A stretch of 64,000 bases of DNA from Tupaia tana (Eukaryota; Chordata; Mammalia; Scandentia; Tupaiidae), in assembly GCA_026018925.1 (NCBI GenBank), contig JAKSZU010000009.1, forward strand, positions 39,825,194-39,889,193, in the 5' to 3' direction. Below are positions 57,426 to 64,000 of this stretch, one piece after another (positions within the stretch are counted from its first letter, which is position 1; every line of letters begins with the position of its first letter). The position numbers were made by a program, and so were the translations under genes. A model generated the notes under the pieces. That model was not told the DNA's origin. It searched no databases and was given only the letters and a program-made list of their open reading frames with translations.

Positions 57426-57606
57426 AAAGAAAGCGTAGGTTCCTTTAAAGTTGATGAGATCCTGGAGTCTGAAGAGGTAAAGCTGCTTCTTTAAGGTTTA
57501 TATTTAAGTTAAACTTAAACCCAGAGATATTACTCTCAAGTGTGACATATTTCATTATTGTTGTTGCTGTTTTGACTGTTGTTAACTTAAAAATACTCTC
57601 TGATAG

Positions 57607-57848
57607 GACCAGCAGGTGGCATGGTGGTAAAGGTGCTGGATTCCCACATTGCCGACTCTGGTTCAAGTCCTAAAACTGGCAGCTTGACTATCATGTGAGA
57701 GGCATATGCACACATGCCCAAACTTCTGAGAGGAGAATGGAGGAGAAGGTATTGTAGCATGGCCATCCTCCCTGGGGGGTAATTTCTCACTTTCTTTCCT
57801 TATCTCTCTGGCAATTGTATGTGCTCTAATGGCAAAAACCTTAAATAA
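57607..57848 (+). mobile_element. older tRNA-derived SINE
   Basis: AGGACCAGCAGGTGGCATGG head, full body, short CT stretch. TSD AATACTCTCTGATA-type on the left and AGTATTCTCTGATA on the right. Confidence 0.92.
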
Positions 57849-57859
57849 AAAGTATTCTC

Positions 57860-58225
57860 TGATAAAATTCTTTGGGTGTATATGATAAGGTTTACGGTGT
57901 TGGTAGATATGATTTTATATGAATAAGTTTTTTTTTCCATACCAGAAATTTCCATTAGTTTAAATCATTGTTTTGTCCATATATACTGATATAAATGACA
58001 ATATTTAGATTACTTCTGATACAACTGAAATAAACTTCTCTTACAAAAGGGAAACCATTATTGAAGAACTATAGCAATTATTTTTCTTATCACTGATTAA
58101 CTACTCTCATTTACACTGCTATTGACTTTTTGGAAAATGAAGCAAAATTAAATTTTAAAATGTATCAAATTAAATGGTAAAAGCACTTTCAGACAAAAGC
58201 CATTCTAGTCTGATAAATTCACTTA
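57860..58225. other. no gene recognised
   Basis: AT-rich DNA without recognised features. Confidence 0.4.
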
Positions 58226-58276
58226 TTGTGTGTGTGTGTTTGTGTTTGTGTATGTGTGTGTGTGTGTGTGTGTGTG
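58226..58276. repeat. (TG)n microsatellite
   Basis: TG-rich tract, about 50 bp, at the tail side of the SINE that follows. Confidence 0.93.
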
Positions 58277-58532
58277 GTTTTTGCTATAGAGTATGTATGC
58301 TCATTGGAAAGAGACAGAGTGAGAGAGGGAAAGAAAAGGAGAAATATGAGAAATCACCTCCCAGGGCAGATGGCCATGCTGTAATCCTTTTTCTTCCATT
58401 CTCCTCTTAGGATTTTGGGCATGCATACACATGTGCCTGGTGTGTATTTGAAGTGCCTAGATCTGGGACTCAAACTGTGTAGTTGGTCATATGGGATCCA
58501 GCCACCTTAACCAACAAGCCACCTGACTGACC
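58277..58532 (-). mobile_element. older tRNA-derived SINE
   Basis: TTTTTGCTATAGAGTATGTA start, GA-rich run, head ending CACCTGACTGACC. Confidence 0.88.
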
Positions 58533-58732
58533 TGCAAAAAAACAATTTTATAAAGAGAGTCCTTGATTTCTTCACTGTCTGCAAAGCAAGGAACTGATAA
58601 CTGAGTTCTATCATTTCTCCCTCTAGACTACCAGAGTGAGAACAAAACCCCAGTGTGATTTTTGTGGGTTGAAACTATTGCTTTTATGGCATCCACCTTA
58701 AAAATTCCCATATATTAACATTTATTTTTCAG

Positions 58733-58880
58733 TTTGCTATAGGGTGCATGCCCTTGTTGAAAACAGAGGGGGCAGAATGATAAAGCATCCCTTCCCCCAA
58801 TAGTAAGGCCACACTGCAATCCCTTCTTCTCCATTTTCTTCTTGGGATTCTGTGCATGTATGCACAGATACCCAGTGGTT
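58733..58880 (-). mobile_element. old SINE, tail part (split)
   Basis: TTTGCTATAGGGTGCATGCC start and body to CAGATACCCAGTGG. The head continues at 59148 after a younger SINE. Confidence 0.85.
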
Positions 58881-58883
58881 TTT

Positions 58884-59145
58884 GTTTGTTTGTTTTGGAG
58901 AGGGTTTTTGTTATAGAGTGTGTGCACTTGCCAGAAAGACAAAGAGAGACAGAGAGAAAGAAAGCGAGCAATCACTCCCCAGGAGGGATGGCCATGCCAC
59001 AATCCCTTCTCCTCCATTCTCCTCTCAGGATCTTGGGCGTTAGTCTCCTCTCACACATCGGCGTTAGTTTAAGTCACCAGATCTGGTACTCGAACCATGC
59101 TCGACTACATGGGAGTCCAGCGACACAGTCATTGTGCCAACTACT
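58884..59145 (-). mobile_element. tRNA-derived SINE nested in old SINE
   Basis: TTTTTGTTATAGAGTGTGTG start, body, head ending TGCCAACTACTG. It interrupts an older SINE near GTGTTTTT. Confidence 0.9.
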
Positions 59146-59147
59146 GT

Positions 59148-59240
59148 GTGTTTTTTAAGCCACCAGGTCTCAGACTTGGACCACACAGTCAGCTATGTGG
59201 GATCCAGCTGCATAAACCATCAGGCCACCAGTTGGCCTGT
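59148..59240 (-). mobile_element. old SINE, head part
   Basis: TTTTAAGCCACCAGGTCTCA to CACCAGTTGGCC, completing the copy begun at 58733. Confidence 0.87.
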
Positions 59241-59252
59241 CAATACATTTCT

Positions 59253-59264
59253 CTTTTTTTGGAG

Positions 59265-59333
<69 letters not shown>

Positions 59334-59569
59334 ATAAGGCGAGTGCGCTCGCCAGAAAGACAGAGAGAGACAGAGAGGCAGAAAGCGAGAAATCACCCCC
59401 CAGGGGGGATGGCCACGCCACAATCCCTTCTCCTCCATTCTCCTCTCGGGATCTTGGGCACACAAGCACACGTGCCCGGCGTGAGTTTAAGCCACCCGGT
59501 CCAGGACTTGAACCGCAGTCGACTACGTGGGAGTCCAGCGACATAGCCATTATGCTAACTGCTGGTCCC
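59253..59569 (-). mobile_element. young SINE with expanded internal T tract
   Basis: Young CpG-rich copy. The usual GGTTTTTGCTATAGG has become GG, 63 T, GCTATAAGG (59268-59330). TSD GTCAATACATTTCT (59239-59252) and GTCGATACATTTCT (59570-59583). Confidence 0.95.
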
Positions 59570-59589
59570 GTCGATACATTTCTTATATG

Positions 59590-59890
59590 TGTTTTGGTTT
59601 TACTTTGCCTTTCTATGATTATGATTATTATTCCCTTCATATCTCTATTCAACATCAAAAATGCACACTCATCCATTAGCTGTTGCCAGTTGGTGCTAGA
59701 GAGGCTCCAGTCACCATTGGATATCAGATTTATTCAGTAGGAACTAAGTAGGACTTGAAAAACATGACCCCATGGAAATTGTTCTTATTTTCAGTTCACA
59801 AATAACAACTTGGCAAACGGCATTGTTGTGGTAAAAGGCATTCAACTTGAATTAAAGCAAAAACTCTGATAGAAGATGAATATAGGCCAG
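59590..59890. other. no gene recognised
   Basis: Short unique stretch, no recognised feature. Confidence 0.4.
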
Positions 59891-59894
59891 CTAT

Positions 59895-60030
59895 TTTTTT
59901 TTAATTTTCCAGCAGGCACATGAACTCACCAGACAGAAACAGAAAAAAGAAAACACAAAACAACTCCCTCCTCCCCCCACCCCCCCGTGGGACATAGCAT
60001 GCCTGACTTCAAGCAAGGCACTTCTGTGCC
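59895..60030 (-). mobile_element. possible degraded SINE
   Basis: TTCCAGCAGGCACATGAACT and CACCAGACAGAAACAG resemble the tail half of the SINE, followed by a C/T-rich tract. The head is not clear. Confidence 0.4.
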
Positions 60031-60034
60031 CTTA

Positions 60035-60290
60035 TTTTCTTAATTTAAAAAATAAAATTACTGACTATCTAATGAGATTGTTATGTAGGTGAAATTATAT
60101 GATGTATAGAAAGTATTTAGTGCAGATTATGAGCTCAATAAATGTTAACCATTAGATTTTATTGCATCTTCACTAGACTGAAGTCCTTGAAAGAAAGTAA
60201 CAACTTTAATTTTATCTCTGTATTCCCACTGCCTAGTTGAGTACTGGGAACACAATAAGTGATCAATTAATGTTACTAAATGTATAAACG
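60035..60290 (+). mobile_element. MIR/L2 3' ends
   Basis: Two old ends in series: ATTATGAGCTCAATAAATGTTA (MIR-like) and then ATTTTATCTCTGTATTCCCA and ATAAGTGATCAATTAATGTT (L2-like). Confidence 0.65.
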
Positions 60291-61055
60291 AATACAGAAA
60301 TGAGTAGACTAAAGGACTAGAAGTCCTCTCCCTCAGGTGGATGGAAGTTGTGTTGATACATCACCCACTACCCTTCTGAGCTAGAAAAAGGAATATAAAT
60401 ATTTAAGTAGAGCCATCTTATAAAGAACCATTATTTTGCCTTTTTTTGCCAAAAATATGATACTTGATGGCCAGACAATATATGGGGTCATGAACTTCAT
60501 GTAAGTTTATTCTTTTTAAAACAAAATTTTGATTCATAGATATAGATATACAGATATATGTATATACATCCACTTAAATTTTGATTTCTACCTTTGTAAA
60601 GCTTTTTATGTAAATACATTTGCAAATTTAAGAAGAAAAAGCTGACGGTCAAATTCTGTGTGAAATCATCCTTTTCAGATCAGAAAATTTAGGGGTTACA
60701 AGGATCATACTTAATTGTTACCCTGTCAACTTCTCTCCTGTCCTCCACAGAATCCCAATTATTTAGTTTAACAACCCTACTGTATATGTGTATTTTTAAC
60801 ACATGCCACTTCAAATTCATTTTAGTTGCAGGTGTATATAATTACTAGATGATAACTAAGTAGCTAAAGAGACATAAGATGGAGGAAGATGACAGATAGA
60901 TGGATAATAGGTAGATGAATTGAGTAATGGATATATAGATACACAATTCTTATAATACCTAACATAGATGGTTGAACAATTAGTATTAAAAAGGAAACAA
61001 ATGGTATTTGTACATTACTCACCATTGTATGGAGCTAAATTAAAAAAGTTAAGTG
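60291..61055. other. no gene recognised
   Basis: AT-rich. A GATA/GATG-like low-complexity stretch near 60885-60960. Confidence 0.4.
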
Positions 61056-61059
61056 TGTT

Positions 61060-62470
61060 CATTTTTCTCCAGAAATAAAGCATCAGTAACAGTCTTAGTC
61101 CTTTAAAATCAAATGCCTGCTTGACATTTCCACTTGGATGGTTCACAGACATAAAAAATTTAACATCCTCTATATAGATCTCTTGATTGTTCCCATCTCA
61201 TCTTACTCTTCTTCAGCTAAGTAACTGGTATCATACTCCTGCTCCAAGCTAGAAACCTAAGTGATCAATTCCACCCTGTCTCTCACATCCTCATCAGTCA
61301 GTTAATAAGACTTATTATTCTGCCATCAAAATCCATTTTGAGCCATCAATTTCTCTCCATCTCCATTGATACTGCTCTCACCCAGGCCTCTATCATTTCT
61401 CTTTGCCCCAGACAGCATCCTTAATGGTCTCCCTTTTTCCAGTCTTGTTTTTCTCCCCATACATTCTATTCACATAAACAAAAATTAACTTCTTAGAACT
61501 AAATCAATTCATGTTGATTTAAATCCTTCAGTGGCTCTCCATCACATTTAGAATAAAAGTCAAGCTCTTTACTAAGACTTAGAGTACTCTGAACATATGG
61601 CCCTAACCAACTTTCTAAATCACTTTCTTCCTCTCCACCCGTCACTGTAGTCCAGCCACTTTAATGATACTTTCTCTAGTATTTACTCACATATTTAAAA
61701 TAAACCTGGTTATAGTGTTACTCATTGGTGATTTACTTTTAGATCTTTTTTTCTAGAAATGTTTATTTATTTATTGATAGAGAAAGACACACAAGTATCC
61801 CTGATGGAGGTCTTACAATGCCACTATCCTCCCCTCAGTCAGCCTCATAAGGAGGTTCATGGGTGACTTAGGAGTGACTTGTGTATTCATATCCACCTGG
61901 AATCCTAATCCGGGCCTCCCAAATGCCTCCAGTGTTGTGCAGCAGCACCTTACCACCTGTGCCACTGTGACTGGGCCACTTTTAGATCTTTATATATCAT
62001 CTTCTTGTTACAAAAGATGAGACTTTAGCTCCCTCATTTCTTTAGTTTCTTGTAAAGCACCAAGCACTTTCCTGCCTGAGGTCCTTCATGGGTTCTGCTT
62101 GATCTTTCCACTACCACTATACAGGTCTTCACATAACCAGCTCCTTAATTTTTAGGTTTAAATTTAAATGTCACATTCTCAAAGAAACACTATCTAAATT
62201 CAATGTAAAGGAAGTTCGTTCCTATTTTTATTTTTGATCTTATTCTTTGTCTCTTTTGTTGCATTGAGCACAGTTGGCATTTCTAATAATTATATTTTTA
62301 TTATATCCTCCTTTTTTTCATCTTCCTAACTCAAATGTAAGGTTCATGAAGAAGAGATCCTGTTGTTCTCACTTTCAGTGACTTCTCTACCATGTAATCC
62401 TATGCCTATCACACATTGCAAGCAGTTAATGGGATATTTCTTAATAATTGAATAATTGAAAGCAGAGTAC
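61060..62470 (+). mobile_element. L2 LINE 3' half
   Basis: Degraded L2. Conserved stretches: TTGATACTGCTCTCACCCAG, CTTCAGTGGCTCTCCATCAC, TCCTGCCTGAGGTCCTTCAT, TTTAAATGTCACATTCTCAA, and a terminus with AAATGTAAGGTTCATGAAGA. A SINE interrupts it at 61751-61978. Ancient and non-functional. Confidence 0.8.
61751..61978 (-). mobile_element. ancient divergent SINE in L2
   Basis: Reverse strand: GGCCCAGTCACAGTGGCACA head and a CAATAAATAAATAAAC tail. TSD ACTTTTAGATCTTT at about 61736 and 61979. Confidence 0.75.
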
Positions 62471-63465
62471 CAAAATTTGAAGTTTAATTTTGCCATCTTT
62501 CATTGTAAATGAAAAATTTTAAAAATTCAGATAAATATACATACAGTCCTTGTATTTATGACAAAGCCCTAGGTCACTGATATTTCATAACAGTCAGCCT
62601 AATTATGATTTAGACTATATTTGTTTGAGTGTGCTTAATAATGCTCATAAAAAGGATTTTCCTGAGTCTAATTTTTAAAAATTATACATAGTAGCAAAAC
62701 AAAGTTCAGGCAGACATAATGTAAATGATCCAGAAAGAAATATTTTCTATGTAAGAGCAATTGTTCACAACCTTGAAAACTGTATTCATTTAACAGTAAA
62801 CTTTTAGAGGTAGAAGCATCCATCAAATAATAAGTAAATAAATTCCCTCAAAGGAATAGCTTTGAATTTAGATTTAAACAACTTTATTTTTCCTAAAGAA
62901 TGCTATAAAAAATAGTTTTTTGGGGTTTATTTTTAGTATTTTTGTTGTTGTTGTTTGTTTGTTTGCTTTTTGAGCAGACATCTTTTGTGCCAGAAAATAA
63001 GTGTATGATGGGTCCTTAACGTCAATAACAGAAAATATAATAGCACCACCAACATCATTAAGAGACATTTGTTAACATGACCAGTTGAACATTAAGATGT
63101 TCTATAAATGAAATTTCTGACTAATGGTCCATTACTTACCACAGCAACTTCAAGAGAGTGCTGGTTTTCTGAAGAAACAGCATGCATGCTTGACATCTTA
63201 TTGCTTTCCATTCATGGTTCAGATTCTGGAGATCCGGCACACCCCCATGCAGCACTCTTAAGTAAGAACCTCCCACTGGTTTCAAAGTCACCTTCACACA
63301 AAGAAAAGTTTCATGTAGCATAGGAGAAAGAACCATGGAAAGGGGAAAAATACAAACTGTATTTATTGTCTCTCAGAGAAACAGAAGAAACATAGCATTA
63401 ATTTTCTATATATTTTAACTTGCTTTTTAAAGGTCATAGTCTTAATTAATTTAATAATCCAATAG
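62471..63465. other. about 1 kb without recognised gene
   Basis: Unique-looking DNA. The ORFs at 62874-63068, 63108-63323 and 63136-63336 have no domain features. A (GTT)n-like tract is at 62940-62970. Confidence 0.4.
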
Positions 63466-63469
63466 TTTG

Positions 63470-63727
63470 GAGCCAGCAGATGGCATAGCGATTACATTGT
63501 TGGACTCCCACATGGCTGACCACAGTTCCATTCTTGGACCTGGTAGCTTGAAACTCATACCAGGTATCTGTATGTGCATGCCCAAGATCCTGGAAGGAGA
63601 ATGGAGGAGAAGGAATTGTGGTGTGGGCATCCCCCTGGGAGGTGATTTCTCACTTTCTCTCTCACTGTCTCTGTCTTTCTCTCTTTTCGGGGAACACACA
63701 TGCCCTAAGGCAAAAATCTCTACCAAA
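63470..63727 (+). mobile_element. older tRNA-derived SINE
   Basis: GGAGCCAGCAGATGGCATAG head, full body and CT stretch. The flanks AATCCAAT and AATCTAAT may be the TSD. Confidence 0.92.
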
Positions 63728-63962
63728 AAAATCTAATTCTTCTCTAAGGCTTATTACAGAAAATAGCAGTCCTCTGCCCCCTTTTTCACATCTCAGTTTT
63801 CATTCTCCATAGAAAATGTTCATCTATTTTAGCTGTTTCTTTTAGTATTTACCTCCACAATTGCCAAGCATACTTATAATACTTTTATTTCATTTCCAGT
63901 TCTGTATGCCTTCTATTATCTTTCCACTGAAGAGAAAGAAATCATCATGCTTACACATCTTA

Positions 63963-63988
63963 CACACACACACACACACACACACCCC
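63963..63988. repeat. (CA)n microsatellite
   Basis: Thirteen CA units near the window end. Confidence 0.95.
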
Positions 63989-64000
63989 TTTTCTCATCTT

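Noticed and set aside
63108..63323. Overlapping ORFs on both strands near the window end
   Set aside because: Short, overlapping and without domain features.
1655..63736. A recurrent protein-like string (MAMSLDSHVVDRGS... and [15 protein letters not shown]...) in dozens of ORFs on both strands
   Set aside because: It is the translation of the SINE in different frames. Each occurrence lies within SINE boundaries set by TSDs and poly(A).

Overview
The window is a stretch of eutherian mammal nuclear DNA with no recognisable host protein-coding gene and no canonical RNA gene. It contains eutherian-wide fossils (MIR, L2, L1M-type LINEs), many copies of one lineage-restricted tRNA-derived SINE, and several generations of LINE-1. 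I saw no Alu, B1 or B2 element, which argues against higher primates and muroid rodents. The SINE is not one I can name with certainty, so the species stays open. Almost every open reading frame here is a translation of a SINE or of a decayed L1.

Layout. 1-1.5 kb: no gene. 1.5-13.6 kb: two plus-strand L1 remnants, the first split by a 5.8 kb minus-strand L1 with its own target-site duplication (TSD). 13.6-16.8 kb: an old SINE split by a full-length L1 derivative that keeps the 5' UTR and ORF1 but has no ORF2 (a 'half-L1'). 17-19.3 kb: L1 fragments and SINEs. 19.3-27.4 kb: AT-rich DNA with microsatellites, an old L1M, MIR and SINE clusters. 27.4-30.4 kb: a MIR split by a second, opposite-strand half-L1. 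30.4-34.7 kb: MIR, an L1 fragment and SINEs. 34.7-42.35 kb: a near full-length minus-strand L1 whose 5' end is an array of about 207-bp monomers, with a short truncated L1 at its 3' junction. 42.4-64 kb: older DNA with an L1M-type LINE that holds a single isolated monomer, L2 fragments, MIRs, SINEs, and a mostly repeat-free island at 55.6-56.4 kb.

The main result is how these elements relate. TSDs fix the true ends of one full-length L1 (35485-42349) and of two ORF1-only elements (13737-16665 and 27451-30233). Both ORF1-only copies share an L1-like 5' UTR with a polypyrimidine tract, an ORF1 reading region, a middle segment unrelated to ORF2, and an L1-like 3' end. No element here has intact ORFs, so none looks autonomous now. 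The SINE family has at least three layers: a young CpG-rich long form of about 260 bp, a short form of about 180 bp with a different A/T-rich tail, and an older divergent set.
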